NCBI GenBank assembly: GCA_944472135.2
Contig: OX235270.1
Coordinates: forward strand, 44,020,352 to 44,084,351
DNA: 64,000 bases
Direction: 5' to 3'
Source: Trichobilharzia regenti
Taxonomy: Eukaryota > Platyhelminthes > Trematoda > Strigeidida > Schistosomatidae
Below, in pieces: positions 31,979 to 43,496 of the stretch (its first letter is position 1; every line of letters starts with the position of its first letter). The position numbers and the translations under genes are program-made. Below the pieces are notes generated by a model. The model saw only the letters and a list, made by a program, of their open reading frames with translations. It was not told the origin of the DNA and ran no database searches.

Positions 31979-32934
31979 AATAATATTAGTATATTCTCAT
32001 TTTGTACATGAGAGACGGCAGTTCACAGGCATCATCAATATGATAAATTACATATACGATTAGCAATCATAATTAATAATAATGTTTTAATACAATACAC
32101 ATTTTTCCTACTTGTGTAGGACACACCAAATATACAGGCATGGGTAAACATTATTTTAATTTCATAAATTCGGTTTATGGTTAAGTTACATGGTTGCTGG
32201 CGTTTTTGTCTTTGGTTTGTGGGAACAATATGATAACCAGTCATTCAATGGAGCACGTCATGAAATATAGGAATATTAACTTCGCATTAACAAAAAAACC
32301 CAAGTATGTTTTGGATGGATTAAAAATACCTGGGAAAAAATAAAGCTTGAAGTAATTCCTCAATATAACTTGGGTGTGTACAAATCCGAATCTTATTTTT
32401 GATTTGATTTATATCCAAATTGGGTAATAAGGAAGCTACTTTACAGATACGATCAGTTATGTTATAAGCTACAATCGTGACGTTGTATTACAAATAGATA
32501 CTTTTCCATTGGTATAAGAGTATATTCCACAAATGTAATCCAGGTTGCTTCGTGGAGAAAGTTAATTCGTTATTAACTAGGCAACTGAAAGATACGGGAC
32601 CAATAATGTTTGCAGATCATTTGTCATTGTAAATGGTCAAATATCCACATTATTCATTCTCATTCAAAAAGTCAAATGGAAGCTGAAATGGTGAGAGAAA
32701 AAAGAAGACAAACAACAGCAACGCAAAAGAAAGCAACGGGAGTCCTTAAGGAGTGATTAATAAATATATACATATATATTCTGTTTTGTAACTATGCTTA
32801 TTTTTGTTCATTAACTAACTAGTCCCGTTACGCTAACTTTTACATTATGTGTGAACTAATATTACTGTCCTGTGTAGAAATGTTTATCATCTAGTTCCAA
32901 TAATATTAAAATTTATAATTGTATTTTGTTGTAA
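31979..32934 (-). other. CR1-A 3' UTR
   Basis: Non-coding, shared with CR1-B (45584-46753) at clearly less than full identity. CR1-B has an extra 132-bp tandem copy and an AT-rich insertion here. Confidence 0.65.
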
Positions 32935-34862
32935 CTACACGTTTAAAGAACTTAAAATATCTATGTATGGTGAAAAAGAAGGTGTAAGAGTCAGGCGCAA
33001 AAGTGCATTGTCATCTTTGAGCAGTCTGGTGACTGAGGAGATGAACACTGGAAGTGTGTTTGCATCGCGCACATTAGCTGGTAGTCTATTCCAAATGACT
33101 GAAAACTTATTTAAGAAGAAGTTGTACCGCACGTAAGTCTGACAGTGCTCCATAGCAGCTAGGTTGTGATGATTTCTAAGATTGTAACTGGTGACAGCGG
33201 TAAGTTTAGTTATTGGCTCGGAGGAATGCAAGAGAAGATTAGTTAGCTTGTAGTAAAAGATAAGGTTTAGCTTAAGACGTCTTTTCCAGAGGGGTTCTAA
33301 TCTTAGTCTTACGCATCGCTCATGGTATTCCAGACCACTTTCTAAACCAAGAGTTCTTGAGGTAAACTGCCGTTGCACTCCCTCTAATTTAAGCTTGTCA
33401 TTTTGTCTGAGTCCGCTAAGAATAAACGGGCAGTATTCTAAGATAGGTCGGACACATACTTTGTACAATAAAACCCTAGTTTCACAACAGAAGAAATTGC
33501 GTGTTATGCATCCTATCAGCCTTCGCGTTTTACGTCTGGCATAATCAGTCTGTTCAGCGAACGTTAGGTTACTAGAGTATCTAATACCGAGATCTACGAC
33601 TGAGTTGAGCTTAGCTAGTTTTCGCCCATTTATTTCAAGAGTTAGATCAAGGTTACTGTTTCCGATACAAATCCAGCCGCATTTGTCAATGTTAAAGTTT
33701 AGAGAGGATTCAGCACACCATGTTGAGAAACTACTTAGTTCAAGATGTATTTTAGTAACCATACCGCTTAATTCATGAGTGTAGCAGGAGTAGACGACTT
33801 TGAGGTCGTCAGCATATAGGAATGGTTTGCCTAAGGTGAAGCACTTGCAAATGCTGTTAATGTAGACTGTGAATAAAAGTGGACCTAGGACACTACCTTG
33901 CACGACCCCACTTGAGATCTGCCTAGGATGAGACAATACAGATCCAACTTTGGTTATTTGTACCCTGTTGCTTAGAAATGATTTCAACCAGTTCAGTAAT
34001 GGGTTGCGAATTCCACAAGAGTACAGCTTCTCAAAGAGAATACTGTGAGATACCATGTCAAATGCCCTAGATATAACGAAGTAGAGAACAACGACTAGCT
34101 TACGTGCTTCGCGACTACTAGTGATGCAGTTGAAAAAGTCGAAGTGGCAAGTAACGCAGGGTCTATTTTTGAGAAATCCGTGTTGAGACCTTGTAACAAG
34201 ATCTTCCCTAATTAGGTAGTCTGACAATTGATCCTTTACAACTTTCTCCATGATTCGTGAGATAACTGGGGTTATATTTATGGGTCTGTAATTGCGGACG
34301 TTTGCCCTATCACCAGATTTGTAGTGTGGAATTATGAAGCTAGTTTTCCATTCATTAGGGTAAGTGCCAGTGTCCATAGATATTGAGAAGAATTTAAGAA
34401 GTAACAAAGGTATATCACACCCACTGGTTTTGAAAATTATCGAAGCTAGGCCATCCGGTCCCGTACTAGTGGAGGGTTTAAGGCTTTTAATTGCTTGTAC
34501 TATTAACTGATTAGTGAACACAATGCTTTCAAGGGAAGAGCTAGTAACGGGGGCGGTTTCACCAGGCATATGTGTTTCTAAACTAAAGTTTGCAAACCAA
34601 TCACTGAAAAGTTCACAGATAGTGGCAGGCTCATTGTAGATTACTTTGTCGTGAAGTAAGTATGGGATTTCCCTCGCCGACTGCATTCGTTTTTTAAGAA
34701 GTGCCGTTAAGTTATAAACTTTGGAGGTACTTTCAAGTGCTGTTAACTCTTCGTCGAGGTCCTTTTGAGAGCGTAGGCGCTTGAGAGATTCAAGAGACTC
34801 GTGGATTGAGAGCAGTAGTGATATGTCCTTAGTGGAATAGTACTGTTTCTTCAGCTTCCTTA

Positions 34863-35733
34863 GGCAAAGTTAAACTTTCGACACCACTAACAACCAATCA
34901 GCAAACGACCTTGAACGAGCCAATTACATTAAAGAGGCATATACGATGAATGGAAATGTATATTTATAGAAAAAAAGCACAAAATAGAGAATGAAAAAGT
35001 TACATGGGATATCTTTCTCGAACATGTGAGAGAAACATCTCCCAGTTTAGCATGGGACTGTCAATGCTTTTCCATCTGCTATCCTTTCGACGAATCCCTT
35101 TCGGAGGGAGGTGTCATACAAACCTATTACCCAAATATTGTTCGCTCGCTGGCGACCACGGTTGTATTTCTTTTTTACCAGCACTGTCTCATCGACACGC
35201 ACGATAACGTCTTTCCCACCTAGCAAACAAGTGATTTTCCCCATTTTCCATGATGCGATGTCTCTGCAATGCTGGTACCACTGAACTGTTGAGACATGGC
35301 TATTCTCCATCTCGGCAGCTGCTGCTCTCACAGCTTGTTTCAACACCCATTAGTTGCAGATATACAAAATCTGAGTTAGGGAGAGATGCGACCTAGTGAA
35401 AGTAAGTTCCTACGAAATATTAAAATTATCAGCTTACCCTCTCCAGATGAACAAACCCATCAGTTGATTTGGTATAGCTTTTTAAAGCAATGATACAACC
35501 ACACAAACAAATTCGCTCTTTCCGGAGCACCTGAAATCCAGGAAATACTGGGAAACACTAACCTCCTCGAATTGCAACTGTAGCCTTGTAAGGTCACGCA
35601 TTAGAAATGAATCAAGCGCTATACAACATTGAACTGCGTTCGCGAACCTCATTGGATAATTCGACATCGTTCGTGAATCTCATTGGATAATTCCCTGATT
35701 GGTAGTTAGTGGTGTCGAAAGTTTAACTTCGCC
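34863..35733 (-). mobile_element. Merlin-type DNA transposon, decayed
   Basis: 871 bp bounded by terminal inverted repeats that begin GGCAAAGTTAAACTTTCGAC (left) and GGCGAAGTTAAACTTTCGAC (right, reversed) and extend about 35 bp. It is flanked by the 8-bp direct repeat CTTCCTTA (34855-34862 and 35734-35741). The empty site is visible in CR1-B near 48670. TSD size, GGC termini and the transposase motif all fit the Merlin/IS1016 superfamily, known from schistosomes. Full Merlin copies are longer, so this is internally reduced. Confidence 0.85.
35047..35667 (-). pseudogene. Merlin transposase remnant
   Basis: The C-terminal piece (35047-35346) has VRVDETVLVKKKYNRGRQR and WVIGLYD, the Merlin/ISXO2-like first catalytic Asp region (DE...KYNRGR). 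The N-terminal piece (35482-35667) opens at ATG 35667. Between them lie a possible small intron (donor near 35445, acceptor at 35371-35372) and frame changes, and the second and third catalytic residues are absent before the stop. Not functional. Confidence 0.75.
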
Positions 35734-36725
35734 CTTCCTTAACTTATTACGGTGTGCCCTTGGAATATATTCAGTTCGGTGTCTACTTAATTTCACTATT
35801 TTCTTTGGAGCAACTGTACCTAGACAAAGGGTAACATTCCTGTAAAACAGGGTTACTAAAGCCTCCAGGGAGTCAGTGGTAAAATAGTCATCCCATTGAC
35901 AGAGTCGAATAAGTTCTTGGACTAATCCCCAGTCTGTATATTTGTAACTACGACATATTGTGCTTCCTGAATCTTGTTTGTTTCCTGTATTTAGTGGTGA
36001 GAAAGGCAGAGAGCAGAGTACCATTCTATGGTCACTACTGGAAAATCGATTACCAACATACGTGGATGCTGGAATTGTGTCATGACGAAAAACAAGGTCC
36101 AACATGTCACCACGCGTAGGTGTCTGGACGTGTTGTTGCCATCCATAACAGTCTATAGTGGCAAGTAATTCGTCAAAGCGTTGGGGGCCGGAACTAGTTA
36201 GCCAATTGACTTCTGGAAGATTAAAGTCCCCTGCAATTATTTTGTAATTAGCACTAAACGAGGATGCGTGTGCAAACGATTTAGCTAATAACGCATCAGT
36301 TTCTTTTGTTGAGCTTGGTGCTCGATAAACACAGCCTATGAGAAGTTTGTACTTATCTCCATGTAAGACAACCCAGAGTGAGTCAGGTACATTATTCATT
36401 GTTTCATCTTCCACTTTACTGACTACAAATGAGCTATGTATATATATGAGACATCTTCCACCACGCTTGCAATCTCTGTTTGCACGGTGTACAGTGTAAT
36501 CATCGATACCTATATGCACATCAAGTACAGAGGATGAGCACCATGACTCAGTAATCAGAGCTACAGTAGGCTTGGCGACTAATAATAATGTCCTTAGTTC
36601 AGATATCTTATTGATTAAGGAACGTGCATTAATTAGCAATATCGTGAATAAGTCACGGGATACTACAAACTGGCTTAAAATGTCACCATAACCTAAATCT
36701 ATTTGTGCGTCAGCACTGCAAGAAT

Positions 36726-37932
36726 TTATGAGTGAAAAAGAGGTCGGACTGGGTGTCTGCACATCGGAGTTGGTGTGCAATGAGGTGGTCCTAGGTGCCA
36801 TGGGTCGTACCAGTGATTCGGGACACCTGGAAAATTTACCATGTGTTCCTGGATATAAGGGTAGTACAGGTTGGGCCTAGGTTGACGGTTAAAAGGCATA
36901 GCATCAAAAGGTCTACCCATCCAACTGCTATTCGTCATACCGGTACACACCTTCGGGTTGTTTTTATAACTTAAAGGGAATTGTGAAGGAAGGTGCTTTG
37001 GCTGCAAGACTTTAGGAGTCTTGGAGCCTGACTTTCTATAAGGTGGAGCATGCGGAACACCTCCAGATATGCTTATGTTTCGAGAGGAGTTTTTCGTAAC
37101 AAGTGATGGTTTGTTGGCATTCTTACTCTCAGCAGGCTTATTGAATACAAAGTATTCTTTCCCATCATTAGTCTCAACCCTGCGAAATTTGTTCATCGTG
37201 GTGAGGTTACTACGTTTGGGTGGAAATTTCTTAGAGCAACTTGCAGGAGTTCTAGCCATTTTAACATCTTTCGATGAGGCTTTTTTTACAGGGGTACTGG
37301 TATCTAAATCAGTTCCTAGTTCCATTGGCAAGCGTGTTTGTTGTGTAGTTTGCTGAATGCTAGTTTCAGCAGTAAGTGTCTGTTGCTGTGCACGATCCTT
37401 TTTTGGTAAATCAAAGCTAGAGGAGGTGACCAGGTTATTACTACGCATTGTTCTGCGCTGACACGGTGTTTTATCCTGAGCTACGGTTATAGTCTTATAA
37501 CTGCTATTCAGTCTAAAGTGATCCTGACATTTAGCAAACTTACTAGCATCAAGGGAATTACTGAATTTAAAAATGATGGGGCAATTAGCCTGGTTAGACT
37601 TTTTACGAAGTCGTTTGCATTCACATGGAACACTAGCCATGCCGCAACAAATCAGGATTTTGTGTTTTACAGTTTTCAGGGGCAGAGAATCTGAGACGTT
37701 GTAAACTATAGCTTGGTGAGAATAGGTTATACGCTTCATCACCTCCGTAGCCAAGCAATCAATCAGAATTTCAGCTTTATTTAGGTTGTCTGGAGATATT
37801 TTAGGATGCCTTTCTAAAAGACAGGCTATTGGGTCTAAATTCAAAAGCTTATTTTGAGTTACATCCAGTAAAGACTTAACCTGGCCAATATCAGAACGGC
37901 TTTCAGTGGTATTTGAGATTGGCAGTGACATA
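36726..37932 (-). pseudogene. CR1-A ORF1, C-terminal part
   Basis: Continues the ORF1 started at 43404; the Ty3 element interrupts it after codon 87. Without the insertion the frame is open for 489 codons. This part has CECKRLRKKSNQANCPIIFK...SLDASKFAK, like the RNA-binding C-terminal domain of LINE ORF1 proteins, then a Pro/His-rich end. It presumably packages element RNA. Confidence 0.7.
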
Positions 37933-37936
37933 CTAT

Positions 37937-38255
37937 TTTAAAGGTTGACGGATATTAAAGGTTTGACGTGATATCTCGTTCAACAACTTCTAATTAATTT
38001 ATTCTCGCGTACCAAAGACAAAGCAAAAGCCAATAATTGATCGTCCAAACCAAGCGATATATTTAGAAGCCAAAACAAGCCGTTAGACGAACGCTTAGCT
38101 AGCTAGTGATCGTGCACGTGACACGACGAGGTACCAAATGGCGGGGATGCTTGACCGGAAGCCTTCAGCTAAACAAGTCGACTTAAACAGTGGTGGTCAG
38201 CATCCAATGAGTGATTGCTGTGGTCAATAATTTTGGGGAATTATTTACCGCTACA
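37937..38255 (-). repeat. Ty3 element 3' LTR
   Basis: 319 bp, TGTAGCGG to CCTTTAAA on - strand; TSD CTAT at 37933-37936. Confidence 0.88.
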
Positions 38256-38756
38256 GCTCACTCCCCCCTAGTGGGGTCGTGAGGACCCTAAGACAGAACC
38301 AGCCGGAAGTAAAAAAAACTCGATGGTTCCCTTTCGGGTGAAAAAAATCTTCCGAGCGGCTTGGTCTTATGCCTACTGGTTTGTCTGCCTATGCTAATGG
38401 GGTGTTTGTACATAGCTTCCTGGTGTTGTTCGTTGGATTCCGTGCTTCGTTTGTTTCCCGTCCAGTGCCCGTCGCACCTGGAAAAGAAAACAAGAACGCT
38501 AAGAACCATGTCGAGGAAAATGTACGAAATGAGCTTTTTGGTTAAAAAAAATGATGTGCATTTACTATACAGTAAAATAATGCTAAGTTCAGAACATCGA
38601 GAAAAAAAATACATCTAATTAATTTTTTGTGTATGTTACATGAACTGTTGAAAAAAAATTTTTGTGTTCGGTGGTACTGTATATAAAAAAAATTGATACG
38701 TCAAAAAAAATAGTTAGTACCACGAACGAGTGAGTTGCGTGAATCACACGAATTCG
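38256..38756 (-). other. Ty3 3' non-coding region with polypurine tract
   Basis: On - strand the sequence next to the LTR (38256-38280) is purine-rich and ends GGGGGGAGTGAGC. The remainder has many A runs and no coding signal. Confidence 0.6.
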
Positions 38757-41700
38757 TTAAGTCAAATAAGTGTGCAGATATTCTGGGAACCTTACGGTGC
38801 GTCCAGAACGGGTTTTCTTGGGAGGCTCGATAGAAGGTTCGGTAGCTGTCGCTGTGCTAGCGACTTCATCGATGTCTACACGATCTTCTGTTACTTGTGG
38901 ATTTTGGGGTACGTTCAGCTCTATGCTAATAGGATTACCCTCCAAGTAAGCCGGTTTCAGACGGTCAATGCTGACGGTGTCCTCGCGGCCGTTTTTGTCC
39001 AAGACAAAGAATTTATCAGAACGTTTAATTACCTTATAAGGTCCGTCATATGGGGGTTCCAGGGGTCTGCGCACAGAGTCGCGACGAACAAATACATGTG
39101 AAGAAGTTTTCAAACACGGATGAACGAAAACATCAATGGACTGTGGACGAAGGGGAGCAGGTTTAACTGAACGCATTGCGTTTGTAAGCCTGCTGACGTA
39201 TGAAGCGTGATCTACCACTGGTGGGAAGCTCGAGGGAGAAACAAATTCACCAGGCAGTCGCAGTGTCGTGCCATATACTAGCTCGGCGCTAGTACAACCA
39301 GCATCGGTTTTCAAGGCGTTTCGTATCCCTAGGAGAACTAACGGCAGGGATTCAGTCCAATGGGTGGTGTTTGCAGCTGACAGACCAGCTTTCAGCTGTC
39401 TGTGTAGACGTTCTACCATACCATTAGCTTGAGGATGGTAGGCTGTTGTTCGAAATCGCATGCAACCTAATATTTTAGTCAGGGCGAAGAATAAGCCACT
39501 TTCGAATTGCCGCCCGCGATCAGTTGTTATGGAAGATGGGCATCCAAAGTTAGCAATCCATCTTTCTACGAAGACGCGTGCGACTGTTTCAGCAGATACA
39601 TCCTTGATGGGTACTGCTTCCGGCCATCGTGTGAAGCGATCGATGCAAGTTAAAATATAAGTATATCCATGTGATTCAGGAAGGGGACCAACCAAATCTA
39701 TATGGACGTGTTCGAAACGAGCGTCAGGGAGAAGAAAGGTGCCAAGTGGGCTTTTGGTGTGTCTTATCACCTTGCACTTTTGACAAGCTAAGCACGTGTG
39801 TGCCCATTCCCTTACTTCTTTATTAATGCCAGGCCAACAAAACCGACTAGTTACGAGCTTGACAGTAGTTCGAATACCTGGGTGAGATAAGCCATGCAAC
39901 GTATTGAAGACGTTACGGCGATAACTTTTAGGCACGATGGGGCGAGGAGTACTCGTGGAAATGTCGCATAGAATAGTATCTCTTCCCATACCTAAGGGTT
40001 TCTCAGCTAATTGTAGAGTTGTTTTCGACAACTCATGTTGAAGTTCGGCATCTTCTTTTTGAAGACGAGCCAGTTTTACTAGGTCTATGCCGTCGATTTG
40101 GGTGAGGGAACAAACGCGCGACAAGGCATCTGCCACAGTGTTGTTTACTCCGGATACATGGCGAATATCTGATGTAAACTGTGAGACGTAATCCAGTTGT
40201 CGTGATTCCCTGGGTGAATACTTATCTGAAGGTGAGTTCAGAGAGTACGTCAGAGGTTTGTGATCCGTAAAAATTATAAATTCACGACCCTCTACCGAAT
40301 GTCTAAAATGTCGTATAGCACAGTACATAGCCAGAAGTTCTCTGCCGAATGTGCTGTACTTCGTTTCAGCTAATTGAAGGCGCCGGGAGAAAAAGGCAAG
40401 TGGTTGCCACTCATTGTCAACTAGCTGTTGTAGAACTGCGCCGATTGCAGTGTTTGATGCATCAACCGAGATACTTAACGGTGCCGTTGGATCCTGATAC
40501 ATCAGAAGTGTGGCATTCGCAATAGCTTTTTTAATCTGGGTAAAAGCATTTCGAGCAGACGCGTCAAGTTCTATGGACTTGTTATTCCCTCGAAGGAGGT
40601 CTGTCAATGGCTGAATCAAAGAGGCACAGTTGGGAATAAAGCGTCGATAATAACTTACTAAGCCGTTAAAAGTGCGGAGACTTTTCACCGTCTGTGGCTC
40701 TGGAAAGTTCAGTATAGCCTCGACCTTAGTAGCCAGTGGGCGAATGCCCTTGCAGTCAATAGTGTGACCCAGAAAGTCGAGTGAGTCAACACCGATTTGA
40801 CATTTTGAATATTAATGGTAACACCATGTTGGCGTAACCTGTCAAATGCCAAGTCCAAGTGCCTAAGGTGAGTTTCCTTGTCTGGACTGGCAATGAGGCA
40901 GTCGTCTAAGTATGCGTATACAAAGTCGAGACCGCGAAATACTTCGTCAATGAAGCGTTGGAATGTTTGGGCTGCATTCCGGAGACCGAATGGCATACGT
41001 AGAAATTCAAAAAGTCCGAAAGGCGTAATGATAGCCGTTTTCGGGATGTCTTCTGTTGCCATCGGGATTTGGTTATACGCTTTAACCAAGTCGATTTTGG
41101 AGAATATAGTCGCGCCGGATAAGGTTGCCGTCAAGTCGTGTATATGAGGCAACGGGTAGCAATCAGGGGTTGTTTTGGCATTCACTCGCCGGTAATCACC
41201 GGTGGGTCGCCAATCATTGCTATCCTTTTTCGGAACCATATGAAGTGGGGATGCCCATGGGCTATTCGAAGGTCGAATGATGCCAAGGGTAAGCATATGG
41301 TCAAATTCATTCCTGGCGATTCTCAGTTTGTCAGGAGCTAATCGTCGTGCTTTAGATGTCACAGGTTGTCCTGTGGTAATGATGTGGTGCATAACATTGC
41401 TGGTTATGCACGGTAGGTCGTTCGACGGGCAATTAAGTTCCGGATACTTGTCAACATAGGTTGAAAAGTTGGATCAAGAATTGCCTTTATCTTAACGGGT
41501 GACAAACTAGGGCCTATGTAGCTGATGCCTTTGATAGACAGACTAGTAGTATTGTCAATCAGTCGTTTTCGGCGGACGTCTACGAGTAAATCATGATGAT
41601 TAAGTAGGTCCGTGCCAATGATGGGCATTGTAACGTCAGCGAGAAGGAAAATCCACCGAATAGGTTTGCGTAAACCTACGTTCAGATAGACGTATTTCCT

Positions 41701-41880
41701 ACCAAAGGTTGCGATTGGTTTTCCATTTGCAGCCTGTAAGTTGAAGGTAGGTTCCTTCTGTCGATCTGCTGCTGTAGCAGGAAGGACGCTGACTTCGGCG
41801 CCTGTGTCGACTAAGTATCGAGTCTGGCTTATCACATCATGGATGTAAAGTAGGCGGCTAGTGCCACCGGCGACGGTTGC
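38757..41880 (-). pseudogene. Ty3 pol polyprotein (PR, RT, RNase H, integrase) with two frameshifts
   Basis: Protease: LVDTGAEVSVLP (~41805), D-T-G active site. [17 protein letters not shown] and the YLDD box (40928-40917 region). RNase [40 protein letters not shown]. Integrase: zinc-binding HGLSHPGIR...CLACQ, catalytic D in [11 protein letters not shown] in [11 protein letters not shown] in [15 protein letters not shown], and a GPY/F-type end (PPYDGPYKV). The frame changes once near 41460 and once near 40805 in an A run, each consistent with one base lost. Pol overlaps the end of gag in another frame, as in Ty3-type elements that use ribosomal frameshifting. All catalytic residues seen are intact. 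Confidence 0.88.
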
Positions 41881-41882
41881 CG

Positions 41883-42710
41883 CTAACGCGTGCCGGCGGG
41901 ATAGTTTCCCACAGACTTTGAGACATTTCCGAAGTTACAAGGCTTACGGCAACACTTCGCTTCTTGGCCATAGGTGTTGTGGTACCAGCACCAGTCAGGG
42001 TTTTTCAGTGAACGTGGTTTGGACTTAGATCGACCACGTGAGTTCCTGCGTTGAGGAGATTTAGGACGACGGTCGGAGGATTTAGAATGCATGTTTGACC
42101 TAAACATCTGCTGGATGGAGTTGCATAACTCTATCATTGCAGGATCCTTACTCGAAGTCTGCTTAGTCATCGAGCATATTTCGGGAACAGACCGTTTAGT
42201 TATTTCTAGAATCCTATCTGCAGTAATAGCTAAGTCCTCTATTACAGTACCCTGAAGTGTCACAAGTACGGTCTGTACAGACTGTGGCAACTTGGTTAAG
42301 AAGAGTTCTCTAAACAGTCCTTCGTCGAACTGACTTTGGCCGACGATTTCTTTCATTCTTGTCAGCATGCTCACGGCTGACTGATCTCCTAACTCGATGT
42401 TACGAAATAATTCATCTAGACGTTGTCTGTCCGTGAGAACGTTTCTCCTGAGGAGGGATGCTTTCAGCAACTCGTACGAGTTACTTACCTCGGGACTCAA
42501 CATCTGTGATGTTACGTACTTGCTGAATTCCCGCGGTAGGGCGTGAATAACTGCAAGTAACTGTGAACGTTGATCGGTTATCCCATGCTCACAAAAATCT
42601 GCTTCAGCTAGCAGAAACCACGTTTCAGCATTATCTGGCCAGTATGGTACGAGCTGAATGGTTTTAGGAGTTGAGCGGATACGGATGACCTTGGGACTAA
42701 GATCACTCAT
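41883..42710 (-). CDS. Ty3 Gag with CHCC zinc knuckle
   Basis: 275 codons from ATG at 42710 (MSDLSPKV). The capsid-like region has PYWPDNAETWFLLAEADF and LLRRNVLTDRQRLDELF. An Arg/Ser-rich stretch precedes CWYHNTYGQEAKCCRKPC, a C-H-C-C knuckle typical of the CsRn1/Boudicca/Kabuki group. The end overlaps pol in a different frame. Confidence 0.85.
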   Translation of the reverse strand: MSDLSPKVIRIRSTPKTIQLVPYWPDNAETWFLLAEADFCEHGITDQRSQLLAVIHALPREFSKYVTSQMLSPEVSNSYELLKASLLRRNVLTDRQRLDELFRNIELGDQSAVSMLTRMKEIVGQSQFDEGLFRELFLTKLPQSVQTVLVTLQGTVIEDLAITADRILEITKRSVPEICSMTKQTSSKDPAMIELCNSIQQMFRSNMHSKSSDRRPKSPQRRNSRGRSKSKPRSLKNPDWCWYHNTYGQEAKCCRKPCNFGNVSKSVGNYPAGTR

Positions 42711-42822
42711 GACGAAAATTATGTCGAATAATATATGGTACAAGAACAAATACAAAATGGAACGAACTCACCGGGGTTATCTGCGGATTTTCGTGGATAA
42801 AGTTCGCGGTCGGGCTCACCAG

Positions 42823-43141
42823 TTTAAAGGTTGACGGATATTAAAGGTTTGACGTGATATCTCGTTCAACAACTTCTAATTAATTTATTCTCGCGTACCA
42901 AAGACAAAGCAAAAGCCAATAATTGATCGTCCAAACCAAGCGATATATTTAGAAGCCAAAACAAGCCGTTAGACGAACGCTTAGCTAGCTAGTGATCGTG
43001 CACGTGACACGACGAGGTACCAAATGGCGGGGATGCTTGACCGGAAGCCTTCAGCTAAACAAGTCGACTTAAACAGTGGTGGTCAGCATCCAATGAGTGA
43101 TTGCTGTGGTCAATAATTTTGGGGAATTATTTACCGCTACA
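42823..43141 (-). repeat. Ty3 element 5' LTR
   Basis: 319 bp, same as 37937-38255 and 50882-51200 by eye; TSD CTAT at 43142-43145. Confidence 0.88.
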
Positions 43142-43404
43142 CTATCAAACTGATCTAATTTTTTCTGAATTTCACTTACTTGCCTCTGCATATCTTTCAA
43201 AAGGAGGTTTAGTTCACAGAACTCAGAGTTCTCTAACAGAACATCTTTCACCTGTATCACAGGAGTGAGATCTGCACTCAAACCATTTTGAGAGCTAGTA
43301 GTTGATACTGTATTACACGACGGTAATGCAGTTATAACCGAATTTGAGCCACTATCTAAAACAATTGTGTTTCTACGAACACGTTTTTTAGAGATTTGGA
43401 CCAT
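43142..43404 (-). pseudogene. CR1-A ORF1, N-terminal part
   Basis: ATG at 43404 (MVQISKKRVRRNT). The end is predicted coiled-coil (LLLKDMQRQVSEIQKKLDQF), as in many LINE ORF1 proteins. The Ty3 LTR interrupts after 87 codons plus two bases and the frame resumes at 37932. Appears identical to 51201-51463. Confidence 0.75.
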
Positions 43405-43496
43405 AACTTCAAGAATTATAAGACAATAAGCAGTAAATAAAATTCAGAGCAAACACGTGCAAAAATGTCACCAATTTCGAACGTACCGCCAGAGGT

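Larger units (their letters stand above)
32935..36801 (-). pseudogene. CR1-A ORF2 (endonuclease-reverse transcriptase), split by Merlin
   Basis: ATG at 36801 opens the apurinic-type endonuclease part (LLINARSLINKISELRTLL, GDFNLPEVNW, SSSDHRMVLC) through 35734. After the Merlin insertion it resumes at 34854 and runs to a stop at 32935. The two parts are in the same frame with no other break: 356 plus 639 codons. RT motifs: GPDGLASIIFK, the YRPINI block, VVQGSVLGP and FLYADD. Motif A reads YFVISRAFD where CR1-B has YFDISRAFD, so the catalytic Asp is lost. The start overlaps the end of ORF1 by 76 bp in another frame. Confidence 0.85.
37937..43141 (-). mobile_element. Ty3/CsRn1 (Boudicca-like) LTR retrotransposon, complete
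   Basis: 5205 bp with two 319-bp LTRs (37937-38255 and 42823-43141) that look identical. It is flanked by the 4-bp repeat CTAT (37933-37936, 43142-43145). On - strand, the primer site TGGTGAGCCCGACCGCG lies one base inside the 5' LTR and resembles tRNA-Trp complementarity, as in the CsRn1 group. Gag and then pol (PR-RT-RH-IN) follow. TAGGGGGGAGTGAGC before the 3' LTR is the polypurine tract. Two single-base frameshifts disrupt pol. It is inserted in ORF1 of CR1-A. Confidence 0.9.
31979..43496 (-). mobile_element. CR1-like non-LTR retrotransposon A, with nested Merlin and Ty3 elements
   Basis: On - strand the order is 5' UTR (43405-43496), ORF1 split by a Ty3 element, overlapping ORF2 split by a Merlin element, 3' UTR (31979-32934) and an AAT-rich end. 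Endonuclease and RT are of the CR1/Jockey type (LLINARSLINKI, SGVVQGSVLGPLLF, FLYADD). Its 5' end abuts BEL gag (43497) and its 3' end abuts host flank (31978), and the DNA on both sides belongs to one duplicated block. Removing the nested elements leaves about 5.4 kb, the size of a full-length CR1 element. Named schistosome families (SR1, Perere) were not checked. Confidence 0.85.

Noticed and set aside
37069..37356. 95-codon + frame, repeated at 50014-50295
   Set aside because: Antisense shadow of CR1 ORF1.
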